DNA of 64,000 nt, from the NCBI GenBank assembly GCA_050747245.1, contig JBOGNO010000014.1, positions 58,887 through 122,886 on the forward strand, in the 5' to 3' direction. Source of the DNA: JBOGNO01 sp050747245 (GTDB taxonomy: Bacteria > Acidobacteriota > Terriglobia > Acidiferrales > UBA7541). The notes beneath the pieces are model-generated. The model did not search any database. It was not told the DNA's origin and worked only from the letters and a program-made list of their open reading frames with translations. Positions 33,886 through 44,876 of this stretch are shown here, in pieces (the first letter of the stretch is position 1; every line of letters starts with the position of its first letter). The translations under genes and the position numbers were made by a program.

Positions 33886-35109
33886 TTGATGTCGTTTCAG
33901 GAGGTTTTGCGCGTGGCCTTGCGGGCTCTAGCCCGTAACAAAATGCGCACGATTCTCACGATGCTCGGCATCATCATTGGTGTCGGCGCGGTGATTTGTA
34001 CGGTGGCCATCGGCGAAGGCGCTTCGAACGCCGTACACGACCAAATTATGAGCCTGGGCGATAACATGGTTTTCATTGCCGCGGGCAGTGTGAATTCGCA
34101 CGGCGTGCACATGGGCAGCAACGCAACAAAAACTCTGACGGTGCTCGACGCCGACGCCATACGCCAACAGGTCACGTTTCTCTCCCGCGTCTCGCCGGGA
34201 GTGGGATCTTCCGCCCAGGTGGTGTACCAAGGTCAAAACTGGTACACGCAGGTGCGCGGCGTCTCACCTGAATATGTACAGATTCGCCGCTGGGCCATTG
34301 CGCGAGGCAGCATGTTCGCGCAGCGCGATGTGGACGTGGCCGCGGATGTCTGCCTCATCGGCCAGACGGTGGTGGACAATCTTTTCGATGCCAATGAAGA
34401 TCCCGTGGGCAAAACCATCCGAGTGAAAACCCTTCCCTTCCGTGTGATCGGCGTGCTGGCGCAGAAGGGGCAATCACCTTTCGGGCAGGATGAGGACGAT
34501 GCCATCATCATGCCGTACACCACCGTGCAGAAAAAAATCAACGGCATTAACTGGATTCAGTACATCATGTCTTCCGCTGTCTCTGATGCTGCCATTGGGC
34601 CCGCCGAACAGCAAATTGAGGCTCTTCTGCGCCAGCGCCATCACTTGCGCCCGGATGAAGACGACGATTTCATCATCCGCAGCCCCAACGACCTCGCTGA
34701 ATTGCAGGAACAGGCCGGGCGCGTTATGACCCTGCTGCTTGCCAGCATCGCGTCCGTTTCGTTGCTGGTTGGCGGAATCGGCATCATGAACATCATGCTC
34801 GTGAGCGTCACTGAACGGACGCGCGAGATCGGCGTGCGCATGGCCGTCGGCGCTACCGAGCTGGACGTGCAGCGCCAGTTCCTGAGCGAGGCCGTCGTGC
34901 TCAGCATGCTCGGTGGACTCGCGGGAGTGGTTGTCGGCATTCTCGGCTCGATTCTCGTATCCGGCGCGCTCCAGTGGCCCACGGACGTCCCTCCCACCGC
35001 CATCGGCGTTGCTGTGGTTTTCTCCGCCGCGGTAGGCATCTTTTTCGGTTTCTATCCGGCCCGCAAGGCCGCGCATCTAGACCCTATTGAGGCGCTTCGA
35101 TATGAATAA
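33886..35109 (+). CDS. MacB-like ABC permease, second copy
   Basis: A 407-residue tandem duplicate of the gene before it, with the same helix pattern (LRALARNKMRTILTMLGIIIGVGAVI; TREIGVRMAVGATELDV; IEALRYE). Many loop residues match the first copy closely, so the pair arose by duplication and may form a heterodimer. No ATPase domain. Its stop codon overlaps the start of the next gene (ATGAATAA). Confidence 0.85.
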   Translation: MMSFQEVLRVALRALARNKMRTILTMLGIIIGVGAVICTVAIGEGASNAVHDQIMSLGDNMVFIAAGSVNSHGVHMGSNATKTLTVLDADAIRQQVTFLSRVSPGVGSSAQVVYQGQNWYTQVRGVSPEYVQIRRWAIARGSMFAQRDVDVAADVCLIGQTVVDNLFDANEDPVGKTIRVKTLPFRVIGVLAQKGQSPFGQDEDDAIIMPYTTVQKKINGINWIQYIMSSAVSDAAIGPAEQQIEALLRQRHHLRPDEDDDFIIRSPNDLAELQEQAGRVMTLLLASIASVSLLVGGIGIMNIMLVSVTERTREIGVRMAVGATELDVQRQFLSEAVVLSMLGGLAGVVVGILGSILVSGALQWPTDVPPTAIGVAVVFSAAVGIFFGFYPARKAAHLDPIEALRYE

Positions 35110-35551
35110 AACGAAATGGACATGCATCGCGATCTTAATATTGGGGGCGGGAATCTTTGCTTCTGCTCCGGCTCTGGCACAGACCCCGCTTAAGGCGAGT
35201 CCCCCAGCGGGCAATAGCACTGCCACAAACGCTGCCGCCAAGCCGACGACGAGCAAGACTTCCGTCGCGGCGCAAACAGGCGAGCGGTTCTACATCATCT
35301 CTTCGATCGACGTGCAGAAGAATCAGCTCTTGCTGAAGCTGCCTACCGAAGTGACGCGGATTATGTCCGTGGGGCCCAAAACAACTTATCTCGACGAAAG
35401 CGGCAAGCCGATTAAGTTAACCGATCTGCGCGCCGGAGACACTGTGTGGGTGCTCGCCGGCGGCGGGAGTGGCGCCGATCAAGTCGCCATTCGGATTCGC
35501 AAGGGCGCCATGACCGTGCAGGAACTTCACAAGAGCTATCTGCACTACTGA
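35102..35551 (+). CDS. Small exported protein of the MacA/MacB-like operon
   Basis: A 149-residue protein with a signal peptide (WTCIAILILGAGIFASAPALAQ), a low-complexity Thr/Ala/Ser linker and a C-terminal beta-rich domain (RFYIISSIDVQKNQLLLKLPT, TTYLDESGKPIKLTDLRAGDTVWVL) like small OB/SH3-type periplasmic domains. It starts inside the last codons of the second permease gene (ATG at 35102), so it is translated with it. Function unknown; a periplasmic accessory of the transporter is plausible. Confidence 0.7.
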   Translation: MNKTKWTCIAILILGAGIFASAPALAQTPLKASPPAGNSTATNAAAKPTTSKTSVAAQTGERFYIISSIDVQKNQLLLKLPTEVTRIMSVGPKTTYLDESGKPIKLTDLRAGDTVWVLAGGGSGADQVAIRIRKGAMTVQELHKSYLHY

Positions 35552-35626
35552 AGAAGGATGCAAAGCCAGGGTGCTCTATCCGCACTGCGATTATCTCCTC
35601 AAACGAATCTTAGCGCCCCCCGGAAT

Positions 35627-38600
35627 TCAGGGAGCGGCAACTGGCTGTTTGAAGGCACCCGGAGCAATCGCGGGGATATTTTCCTTCCGAATCATTTCAT
35701 CGAGTGCAGCGAGATCTTTTTCGACAATCTCGTGCCACTTCGCGATTTGCGCATCGGTCTGCGACTTCAAATCCTCGAAGAGCGCGCCGGATTGTTCTGT
35801 CGGCGCCGTGTCGGCGCTCTCCACCACCTCGCTGAGAACGCTCAGCTTGTTGTTGAGCCTCACCGGATAGTTGAGGGAGTCTTCGCTCGACTTGATGTTT
35901 TTGTTGATGAGGGCATCCTCGATTGGCCCCAGTTTTTTTTCGATGGCGTCCGCCGCATCGGAGATGGATTTCGTTTCCTCCGACTTCCCGAGCCGCTTCT
36001 TGAGCGCTTCAAGTTGGCTGCGCACGTCGCGTAGTTCGTTCACCGCATCGTTCAAACTCGAAAGTCTGTCGCGTATCGCGATTGCGAGCGTAAGCTGCTT
36101 CGCGAGGTCATCCTGCGTGGCCTTCAGGCGCGGATCCAGTTTCACTTCGAGCGAAGCTGTTTCCGTTTTTCCCTCTGCGGTCAGCTTCACCTTATAGCTT
36201 CCGGGAGTCACCAGCGGTCCGAGAGGAATATCGCCGCCGTCGTACACGATTCCCGGAATCTCCCGGGGCGGCTCCTGCCGAAGATCCCACACGAAGCGAT
36301 TGAGCCCTGCTTTGGCCGGAATGACGTCGCGCGGGCGTTCCTGTTCGGGCCATTCCTGCGGCTGCTCGCTCTTGGAGAGCGCGGAAGTCGTGCTGGAAAG
36401 TTTTCGGATGGATTTCCCTCCAGCATCGAAGAATTCCAGCGTGACTTCGCCTTTGCTCGCATGCTCAAAATAATAATCAATCACGGCGCCATCGGGAGCA
36501 TCCGCGCCCATGTAGCGAAGGAGCCGCTCCGGAACGGGGCCTCCGACGCGCGTGCGATATGCGGCGCTCGGCGGATTGAGATGCACAGATGTATCTGCCA
36601 GACGACCGTCGAAATTCCGCAGCGGCGCAATGTCGTCCAGCATCCAGAAGGAGCGGCCGTGCGTGGCCACGATTAGATCGTTGCCGTGAATGGCGATGTC
36701 ATGCACCGGAACGCGCGGCAAGTTTAACTGCAGCGATTGCCACCGCGCACCGTCATCGAAAGAAACGTAAACACCTGTCTCCGTCCCGGCGAACAGCAGA
36801 CCTTTGCGAACCGTATCCTCACGCACGACGTGAACGTAGCTGGTGTCCGGGATTCCACTGCCCAGCTTGCTCCATGTTTTCCCGAAGTCTGTGGACTTGA
36901 AAATATAGGGATGAAAGTCATCGAGCTTGTGCGCATCCACGGCCACAAAGGCTGTTCCCGCATCGTGGGGAGAGGCTTCAATCAGACTGATCATCGCCCA
37001 CTCAGGAAATCCTTTGGGCGTGACGTTGGACCAATTCTTCCCGTCGCGTGTGAGATGCACTAAGCCATCGTCGGAACCCGCCCAGATGAGATCCTTCTCT
37101 TTCGGCGATTCCGCGATGGTGAAAACCGTGTCATAGTATTCGACGCTGGTGTTGTCCTTTGTAATCGGCCCGCCGGAAGCCACCTGTTTGCTCTTATCGT
37201 TGCGCGTGAGGTCTGGGCTGATCTGCGTCCAGCTCATGCCGCCGTTCGCCGTTTTCCACACGGCTTCCCCGCCCTGAACGATAACATTGGCATCGTTTGG
37301 TGAAAACACGATTGGCGCTGTCCACTGGAAGCGATGCTTCAATTCGCCGGCGCCCTGTCCGCTGTAGTAATCAGGCCAAACGGTGACGTCCTGGGTTTCC
37401 TCTGTGGTTTTGTCAAATCGCGTTATCGTCCCGCCGTTGTCCCCGGCATAAACGATGTTCGAATCGCGCGGATCGGGTGCGATGTAGCCGCTCTCTCCGC
37501 CGCCGACCGTATACCAGTCTTTCTCACCGATGAATCCATGGCCTGTCCGGCTGGCAATTGCCACTGTGGTGTTGTCCTGCTGCGCGCCGTAGAGGTAGTA
37601 GTTGAATTGATTGTCGGTCGAGATGTGATAGAACTGCGCCGTCGGCTGGTTTCCCTGCGTCGTCCAAGTCTTGCCGCCATTTTGTGTGACCGTCGCCCCG
37701 CCGTCGTTGCTGTTGATCATGCGTTGCGGATTGGTAGGGTCGATCCACAGCCCGTGATGATCCCCGTGTGGCGCGGGAAGCAGCTCAAATGTCTTTCCAG
37801 CATCCGTCGAACGAAACGCGCCGGTATTTAAAATGTAGAGCGTGTCCGGACTTTTCGGATCGGCGAAGATGTGTGTGAAATACCAGGCGCGCTGCGTGAA
37901 ACGATGATCGTCGGTGACTTTTTGCCAAGTTTCTCCAGCGTCGTCGGAGCGATAGAGTCCTCCTTCCTTCGCTTCGATCAAGGCATAGAGGCGATTCGAA
38001 TCCGCGCCCACGGCGATGCCGATTCTCCCGAGAACTCCCTCTGGTAAACCGTGGCCGGTCAACTGCGTCCAGGTCATTCCTCCGTCGCTCGATTTATACA
38101 GGCCGCTCCCCGGCCCGCCGCTCTCGAAGCTCCACGGCGTGCGAAGCGCCTGATATAGCGCCGCGTACATCACATGCGCGTTCCCCGGGTCCATCGCCAG
38201 ATCTATTGCTCCAGTCTTGTCGTCCTTGTAGAGAACCTTCTGCCAGGTCTTGCCACCGTCAGCGGAACGAAACACGCCGCGCTCCACATTCGAGCCATAC
38301 GCGTGGCCGAACGCGGCGACAAAGACGACGTCGGAATTCTTCGGATCCACCACGATCCGCGCGATGTGCTGCGTATCCTCCAGCCCGATGTGCGTCCACG
38401 TCTTCCCGGCGTCCACCGATTTGTACATCCCGTCGCCAAAAGAAATATTTCCGCGCAGGCAGGATTCCCCTGTGCCCACGTAAATCACATTGGGATCGGA
38501 AGGCGCCACGACAATCGCGCCCACGGACATGATCGGAGTCTTGTCCGTCAGCGGCACCCAGGTAAGCCCGCCGTCGGTGGTTTTCCAGACACCTCCGGCG

Positions 38601-38806
38601 ACAGCGCCGAAGTAAAACGTGCTGGCATCGCCGGGCACGCCGGTAACGGCGAGCACGCGTCCGCCGCGAAACGGCCCCACCAGCCGCCACTCCAGGCCCT
38701 TCCAATCGCCGGCATCGGAATTCGCGGCGCGCGATTCCCTGACGCAAACTCCCGCAAGCAAAAAAATTCCCGCCGCAATGAGAAACAGGTGTCGCTTTCG
38801 CTTCAT
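35627..38806 (-). CDS. Secreted sortilin/VPS10-type BNR-repeat protein, paralogue
   Basis: A 1,059-residue exported protein. Signal peptide: KRKRHLFLIAAGIFLLAGVC, cleaved after SRA. BNR/Asp-box motifs recur: GGVWKTTDGGLTWVP, GMYKSVDAGKTWTH, GVFRSADGGKTWQK, GLYKSSDGGMTWTQ, GLYRSDDAGETWQK and others, then a C-terminal beta-sandwich and an Arg/Glu-rich helical tail (LRDVRSQLEALKKRLGK). It shares layout and length with 5009-8182 but is not identical. No catalytic site is evident; protein or carbohydrate binding is possible. Confidence 0.85.
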   Translation of the reverse strand: MKRKRHLFLIAAGIFLLAGVCVRESRAANSDAGDWKGLEWRLVGPFRGGRVLAVTGVPGDASTFYFGAVAGGVWKTTDGGLTWVPLTDKTPIMSVGAIVVAPSDPNVIYVGTGESCLRGNISFGDGMYKSVDAGKTWTHIGLEDTQHIARIVVDPKNSDVVFVAAFGHAYGSNVERGVFRSADGGKTWQKVLYKDDKTGAIDLAMDPGNAHVMYAALYQALRTPWSFESGGPGSGLYKSSDGGMTWTQLTGHGLPEGVLGRIGIAVGADSNRLYALIEAKEGGLYRSDDAGETWQKVTDDHRFTQRAWYFTHIFADPKSPDTLYILNTGAFRSTDAGKTFELLPAPHGDHHGLWIDPTNPQRMINSNDGGATVTQNGGKTWTTQGNQPTAQFYHISTDNQFNYYLYGAQQDNTTVAIASRTGHGFIGEKDWYTVGGGESGYIAPDPRDSNIVYAGDNGGTITRFDKTTEETQDVTVWPDYYSGQGAGELKHRFQWTAPIVFSPNDANVIVQGGEAVWKTANGGMSWTQISPDLTRNDKSKQVASGGPITKDNTSVEYYDTVFTIAESPKEKDLIWAGSDDGLVHLTRDGKNWSNVTPKGFPEWAMISLIEASPHDAGTAFVAVDAHKLDDFHPYIFKSTDFGKTWSKLGSGIPDTSYVHVVREDTVRKGLLFAGTETGVYVSFDDGARWQSLQLNLPRVPVHDIAIHGNDLIVATHGRSFWMLDDIAPLRNFDGRLADTSVHLNPPSAAYRTRVGGPVPERLLRYMGADAPDGAVIDYYFEHASKGEVTLEFFDAGGKSIRKLSSTTSALSKSEQPQEWPEQERPRDVIPAKAGLNRFVWDLRQEPPREIPGIVYDGGDIPLGPLVTPGSYKVKLTAEGKTETASLEVKLDPRLKATQDDLAKQLTLAIAIRDRLSSLNDAVNELRDVRSQLEALKKRLGKSEETKSISDAADAIEKKLGPIEDALINKNIKSSEDSLNYPVRLNNKLSVLSEVVESADTAPTEQSGALFEDLKSQTDAQIAKWHEIVEKDLAALDEMIRKENIPAIAPGAFKQPVAAP

Positions 38807-38895
38807 CTCTAAGATCCCCCTGAAAATGACAAGCCACGCATGCTAATACTTCGCATGCGTTCGAGAGAAGAACTTTTTCAGCGCGCTGAGATTGT

Positions 38896-39492
38896 TCAGG
38901 GCTTGCGGATGAATTCGACGTCAATCGTGAGAGAGATGTCGTCGCCAATCAGAAAATCGCCGGACGCTATCTTGCCAGAATCAAAGGTCATTCCGAAATC
39001 TTTGCGGCTGAGTTTTCCGGTAGCCTCTGCGCCGCGGCGCAGGTTTCCCCAAGGATCCTTGATCTCCGGCGCGGGGCCGGAAAGATCGAGGGTCACTTCC
39101 CGCGTTACGCCGTGCAGCGTCAAATCGCCGGTCATTTTCAAACTGCTCCCGTCGTGAAAAATCCTCTTGGAGGTAAACGACATCGCTGGATAGTGGGCTA
39201 CATCGAAGAAATGGTCGCTCTTCAGATCCGCATCGCGGTCCGGTTCACGCGTGTCAACCGTATCAATGGGGATCGTGGCGCTCACTTTTGAATTGGTTAT
39301 GTCTTTGTCGTCCAGTTCGACGCTGCCGCTGATTTTGCTGAATTCCCCGCGCACGTTAGAAATTCCCAAATGCCGCACGACGAATTGTGCGCTCGAATGT
39401 GCCGGATCAATTTGATAAGTGATTTTGCCCTGCGCTCGAACTATGCCGCCGAACGCCAGAATCAAACTTGCAACCATCGCCAGTTTCTTCAT
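38896..39492 (-). CDS. YceI-family periplasmic protein
   Basis: A 198-residue protein with a signal peptide (LAMVASLILAFGGIVRAQ) and a YceI lipocalin-like barrel: ITYQIDPAHSSAQFVVRHLGI, GEFSKISGSVELDDKD and KMTGDLTLHGVTREVTLDL are typical. Family members bind long isoprenoid chains in the periplasm. Length is normal and it lies alone, beyond the sortilin-like gene in the same direction. Confidence 0.88.
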   Translation of the reverse strand: MKKLAMVASLILAFGGIVRAQGKITYQIDPAHSSAQFVVRHLGISNVRGEFSKISGSVELDDKDITNSKVSATIPIDTVDTREPDRDADLKSDHFFDVAHYPAMSFTSKRIFHDGSSLKMTGDLTLHGVTREVTLDLSGPAPEIKDPWGNLRRGAEATGKLSRKDFGMTFDSGKIASGDFLIGDDISLTIDVEFIRKP

Positions 39493-39657
39493 TACTCTTC
39501 TCCCTGGTTAAATTTTCATCCTTCAGACTTCGATTGGATGCGATGCCCACCTGATCTGATGCAATTCACAGCTATTTGAGAGCGCCGCCGAAACACTTGT
39601 TTACGTGACCACTTGCGGCGAGATTTCGCGGAATGATATCCTGCTTTCCGTCGCTGA

Positions 39658-39731
39658 GCGGGAGTAGTTCAGTGGCAGAACGTGAGCTTCCCAAGCTCGA
39701 GGTGAGGGTTCGATTCCCTTCTCCCGCTCCA
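39658..39731 (+). tRNA. tRNA-Gly (anticodon CCC)
   Basis: A 74-base cloverleaf with CCA encoded in the gene. Acceptor arms GCGGGAG and CTCCCGC pair perfectly; the anticodon stem is TGAGC/GCTCG with loop TTCCCAA, so the anticodon is CCC (reads GGG). The T-arm is AGGG-TTCGATT-CCCT. Discriminator base T. It is tail-to-tail with kdsC. Confidence 0.95.
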
Positions 39732-39787
39732 TTTTGTTCTTACTCAGGCGCCCGAGACTCCCGCCCCAGTCAAAGTTCGTATCTCCG

Positions 39788-40351
39788 TCAGGCCAGAGAT
39801 TTCGGCACGGCTTCGCCCCAGCGCCCCTGCGCCTTGAAAATCAATTCAATGACTTCGCGAACTGCGCCGTCCCCGCCGCTGCGGCGTGTTACGTAATGCG
39901 CCGCGCGTTTCACTTCCGGCACAGCATTCGCCACGGCTACTGCTAGGCCGGCCAGTTGGAAGAGCGGCAGGTCCGGCAAATCATCACCTACAAACGCCAC
40001 CTCCTCTTCCTTGACGCCCGCGCGCGTCACAATTTCGCGAAATGCCTCGAGCTTTCGTGGCTGCTTCTGAAAAACGAAATCCATTTCCATTTCGCGCGCG
40101 CGCCGTGCTGTGGCCGCGGAATCGCGGCCGGTGATGACGCCCGTCTTCAAACCCATGATGTGAGCCAGCTTCAATCCCGCGCCGTCCTGCGCGCTGAAGA
40201 CTTTCATTTCCGCTGCCTCTCCGTCGCGCAGGGATTGCAAGTAAATCCGCCCGTCGGTGAGCACGCCATCTACGTCCATCAGCAGTACGCGAATTTTCTT
40301 CGCGCGTCGCAAGACTGCGGGCGGAATTTTTGCGGAGTTTCGCGCCACCAT
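39788..40351 (-). CDS. kdsC: Kdo-8-phosphate phosphatase
   Basis: A 187-residue HAD-superfamily phosphatase of the KdsC type, which dephosphorylates Kdo 8-phosphate. Motif I is RVLLMDVDGVLTDGRIYL (DVDG), motif III lysine is in FQKQPRKLEAF, and motif IV is FVGDDLPDLPLF. C0-type capless length. It follows kdsD by six bases and completes the kdsA-kdsD-kdsC unit. Confidence 0.9.
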   Translation of the reverse strand: MVARNSAKIPPAVLRRAKKIRVLLMDVDGVLTDGRIYLQSLRDGEAAEMKVFSAQDGAGLKLAHIMGLKTGVITGRDSAATARRAREMEMDFVFQKQPRKLEAFREIVTRAGVKEEEVAFVGDDLPDLPLFQLAGLAVAVANAVPEVKRAAHYVTRRSGGDGAVREVIELIFKAQGRWGEAVPKSLA

Positions 40352-40357
40352 TCGTCC

Positions 40358-41353
40358 TTAAAAAAGTTGCAGCGTCCACAGATCGTGGATGTGGACGATG
40401 CCTTCCAGTCGCCGGTCCGCATCTACGACCACCACGGAAGTGATTTTTCGCTCTTCCATCATGCGCAGAGCGCTCGCGGCCAGCACCGTGCGCGGCCGCG
40501 TGACCGGATTTATTGTCATGCATTCGCCGGCGATCAGATCAAGCGTGTCCTTCTTTCGCACCTGCATCAACCGGCGCAAGTCCCCGTCAGTGATTAGCCC
40601 GAGGAGCTTTCCTTCGGCGTCTGCGACCGTCGTCATTCCCAGGCCCTTTCTGCTCATTTCATAGATTACTTCCGCCATCGCCGCCTGCGGACTGACCCTC
40701 GGTATGCCCTCACCCGTGTGCATCAGACTCTCAATTTTGCGCAGGCGCTTGCCGAGCCGTCCGCCGGGATGCAGCGCCGCAAAATCGTGCTCCTGAAATC
40801 CCCGGCGTTCGAGTAGTGCGATTGCCAGAGCGTCCCCCATCGCAAGCGCGGCCGCGGTGGAAGCCGTGGGCGCGAGGTTGAGCGAGCACGCTTCCTCTTT
40901 CACGGCGATGTCGAGCACCACGTCGCTTGCCGAGCCGACCGATGATTTCGCATTCGAAGTGAGGCTCACGATGCCGACGCCGAGCCGCTTGAGCGGCTCT
41001 AGCAGTTCCACCAGTTCTTCCGTCTCGCCGCTATAGGAGAGGATGACCAGAACATCACCCGCCGTCAGCATGCCTAGATCGCCGTGGTGCGCCTCGGCCG
41101 CGTGCAAAAAGAATGACGGCGTGCCGGTGCTCGCGAATGTGGCCGCAATTTTTCGCCCGATGAGCCCGGACTTGCCCATCCCCGTCACTGCGATGCGGCC
41201 CTTGCACGCGTACAGCAACTCCACGGCGCGGTCGAATCGCTCGTCCAATTTTTCGGCGAGCCCGGAGATCCCATCCGCTTCAATGCGGAATACGCGCCGC
41301 GCTGTCTCCAGGCTGGCCGCAAGTTTTCGAGTTGGCTCTGCGGAGTTCGCCAT
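40358..41353 (-). CDS. kdsD: Arabinose-5-phosphate isomerase
   Basis: A 331-residue isomerase converting ribulose 5-phosphate to arabinose 5-phosphate for Kdo synthesis. SIS domain (about 35-185) with TGMGKSGLIGRKIAATFASTG and LSYSGETEELVELL; HGDLGML is typical. Two CBS domains follow (about 200-325), with VYEM-type GLGMTTVAD and TSVVVVDADRRLEGIVHIHDL. I start at 41353, two bases from the kdsA stop, since an upstream frame start lies within kdsA. Confidence 0.92.
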   Translation of the reverse strand: MANSAEPTRKLAASLETARRVFRIEADGISGLAEKLDERFDRAVELLYACKGRIAVTGMGKSGLIGRKIAATFASTGTPSFFLHAAEAHHGDLGMLTAGDVLVILSYSGETEELVELLEPLKRLGVGIVSLTSNAKSSVGSASDVVLDIAVKEEACSLNLAPTASTAAALAMGDALAIALLERRGFQEHDFAALHPGGRLGKRLRKIESLMHTGEGIPRVSPQAAMAEVIYEMSRKGLGMTTVADAEGKLLGLITDGDLRRLMQVRKKDTLDLIAGECMTINPVTRPRTVLAASALRMMEERKITSVVVVDADRRLEGIVHIHDLWTLQLF

Positions 41354-41354
41354 T

Positions 41355-42209
41355 CTAAGCGCGCCCGTCCCATTCGCGCACCAGTCGAGCGAGCGCCAGA
41401 ATTTTTTGCATGAGCGGCCGAAGTTGGCCGAGCGGCAAAGCGTTGGTCCCGTCGGAAAGCGCCTTCGGCGGATCGTCATGAATTTCGAGAAACAGTCCGT
41501 CCACGCCCGCCGCGGTCCCCGCTCTAGCCAGCGGCTCGATGAATTCCGGCTGGCCCCCGCTCGACTTCCCTTCTCCGCCCGGAAGCTGCACCGAATGCGT
41601 CACGTCGAACACCACCGGATAGCCAAGCTTCTTCAAAATCGGAAACGAGCGCACATCCACCACGAGATTCTGGTATCCGAACGAAGCGCCGCGCTCCGTG
41701 AGAATTATTTTTTCGTTGCCCGCGCTCGCCACCTTTTCCACGGCACGCGCCATTTCCCATGGAGATACGAACTGTCCCTTTTTTAAGTTGGCGATGCGTC
41801 CCGATCGGCCCACGGCTAAAAGCAAATCCGTCTGCCGGCAGAGAAACGCAGGCACCTGAAGAATCTCGCAGACTTCTGCGGCCGGAACAACGTGGCTCGT
41901 TTCGTGCACGTCGGTGAGCACTGGCATTCCCAGCCGCTTTCCGATTCCGCCGAGAATGCGAAGGCCTTCTTTCAATCCCGGCCCGCGAAAGGAATGCACG
42001 GAAGTGCGGTTCGCTTTGTCGTAGGACGCCTTGAAAATAAAAGGAAGCTTCAGTTCCGAGCAGATTTCCGCAAGTCGTTCCGCCATCAGAGTTGCGTGCG
42101 CTTCACTTTCGATCACGCACGGGCCAGCTATTAGAAAAAGGGGCGCGCCCGGGCCGAACGAAACATTCCCTGTCGAAAAGCTTTGCGCTTTGCTGGCCGT
42201 CTCGCTCAA
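41355..42209 (-). CDS. kdsA: Kdo-8-phosphate synthase
   Basis: A 284-residue enzyme joining phosphoenolpyruvate and arabinose 5-phosphate. Family motifs: LIAGPCVIESE, FKASYDKANRTSVHSFRGPG, DVHE and RGASFGYQNLVVDVRSFPI. It lacks the metal-site Cys seen in class II at that AGPCVIE position? The C is present, so the class II metal ligand pattern (C-H-E-D) is possible. The start is TTG with GGGAGG eight bases upstream. It is 57 bases downstream of pyrG, forming pyrG-kdsA-kdsD-kdsC. Confidence 0.92.
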   Translation of the reverse strand: MSETASKAQSFSTGNVSFGPGAPLFLIAGPCVIESEAHATLMAERLAEICSELKLPFIFKASYDKANRTSVHSFRGPGLKEGLRILGGIGKRLGMPVLTDVHETSHVVPAAEVCEILQVPAFLCRQTDLLLAVGRSGRIANLKKGQFVSPWEMARAVEKVASAGNEKIILTERGASFGYQNLVVDVRSFPILKKLGYPVVFDVTHSVQLPGGEGKSSGGQPEFIEPLARAGTAAGVDGLFLEIHDDPPKALSDGTNALPLGQLRPLMQKILALARLVREWDGRA

Positions 42210-42266
42210 CGGAGTTTCCTCCCGGCTAGCCTATGCGGAGATGCTCTGCTTTTCAATCGTTTGCTG

Positions 42267-43928
<1,662 letters not shown>

Positions 43929-44116
43929 GGCTTGCGCAGTTCCTCCATTTTCAGACTGGGAGTACTCCTGATTATCTGAGGATTTCTCTCGCGTGTCAAA
44001 TCAGTGTTCAATGCGGGAGAGGGTCTGCGTCCGATGTAGTTCGCGATCGGTCCGCCTTGAGAATTCGCAAGCGTTTTGAGAGTTCGCGCGCCACCTTCAA
44101 TTCCAATCTTCGCCGT

Positions 44117-44647
44117 TCAAGCTTTCGCTTCCTCGCTTCTAAATTCGCCGCCCATCACCGGGCTGAATAGAAAATCGTGAAACTCGCCTTTGAAACCATC
44201 CAAGCGGAACAGAGTGGCAACTTGCGCCCAGTGTCGAATCTCGTGCATCACGACGTGGAGAACAATTTTCTTTGGTGTGGCCTTCAAAAAGTATTTCAGA
44301 ATCTTGAAATCCTGCGGAATATCCCATTCCTGTGCGGGAAAAGCCTCAACGAATTCCGTTAAATCCTTCCGGCTTTGCTGACCGAACTGAAAAAGTGCTT
44401 CGATATTGTCGTTTGGGATGATGGCAGCATCAGTTAATTCTCGCCCAGAGAGCCTGTCAATATAGCGTTTCTCAGCGGAAAAGATGTGCTTCACCAAATC
44501 GCCCACACTATCGAACCGGCCATCCCCATGAGGCCCGGCACTCGTCTTCAAAATTTGGTCACCGTGCTGCCGGAACCAGTCGTGCCATTTTTGGCGCTCC
44601 CACTCCGCGTAGTCCAGGAGATCATTCAAACGTAGATTCAAAGTCAT
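44117..44647 (-). CDS. DinB/YfiT-fold protein
   Basis: A 176-residue four-helix-bundle protein of the DinB-like family. Three putative metal-binding histidines are seen: HIFSAEKRYIDR, and HEIRHWAQVATLFRL (two). Such proteins bind zinc or nickel and some are thiol-dependent transferases. The specific reaction is unknown. Isolated from its neighbours; the region to its left up to pyrG is under 200 bases and empty. Confidence 0.8.
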   Translation of the reverse strand: MTLNLRLNDLLDYAEWERQKWHDWFRQHGDQILKTSAGPHGDGRFDSVGDLVKHIFSAEKRYIDRLSGRELTDAAIIPNDNIEALFQFGQQSRKDLTEFVEAFPAQEWDIPQDFKILKYFLKATPKKIVLHVVMHEIRHWAQVATLFRLDGFKGEFHDFLFSPVMGGEFRSEEAKA

Positions 44648-44876
44648 TTGAAACCCTCCCTCGATCTCAATCGGGAGCCCAATTCTGGATCCCAGCAGAG
44701 GCGGCGTTGGCCCGTCGCTCTTCTGATGATACCAAACTGGAAAATGACTCGCGATTTTCCGTGCCGGAGAGCCTGGCTTGCTCGCCGCGAACTAGCTCGT
44801 ATATCATCGCAACCGGTCACGCGGATTTCTCCGGCTCGAGCGCGCACGGCTCCGCGGCCTCAAAAATGGAGGTCCC

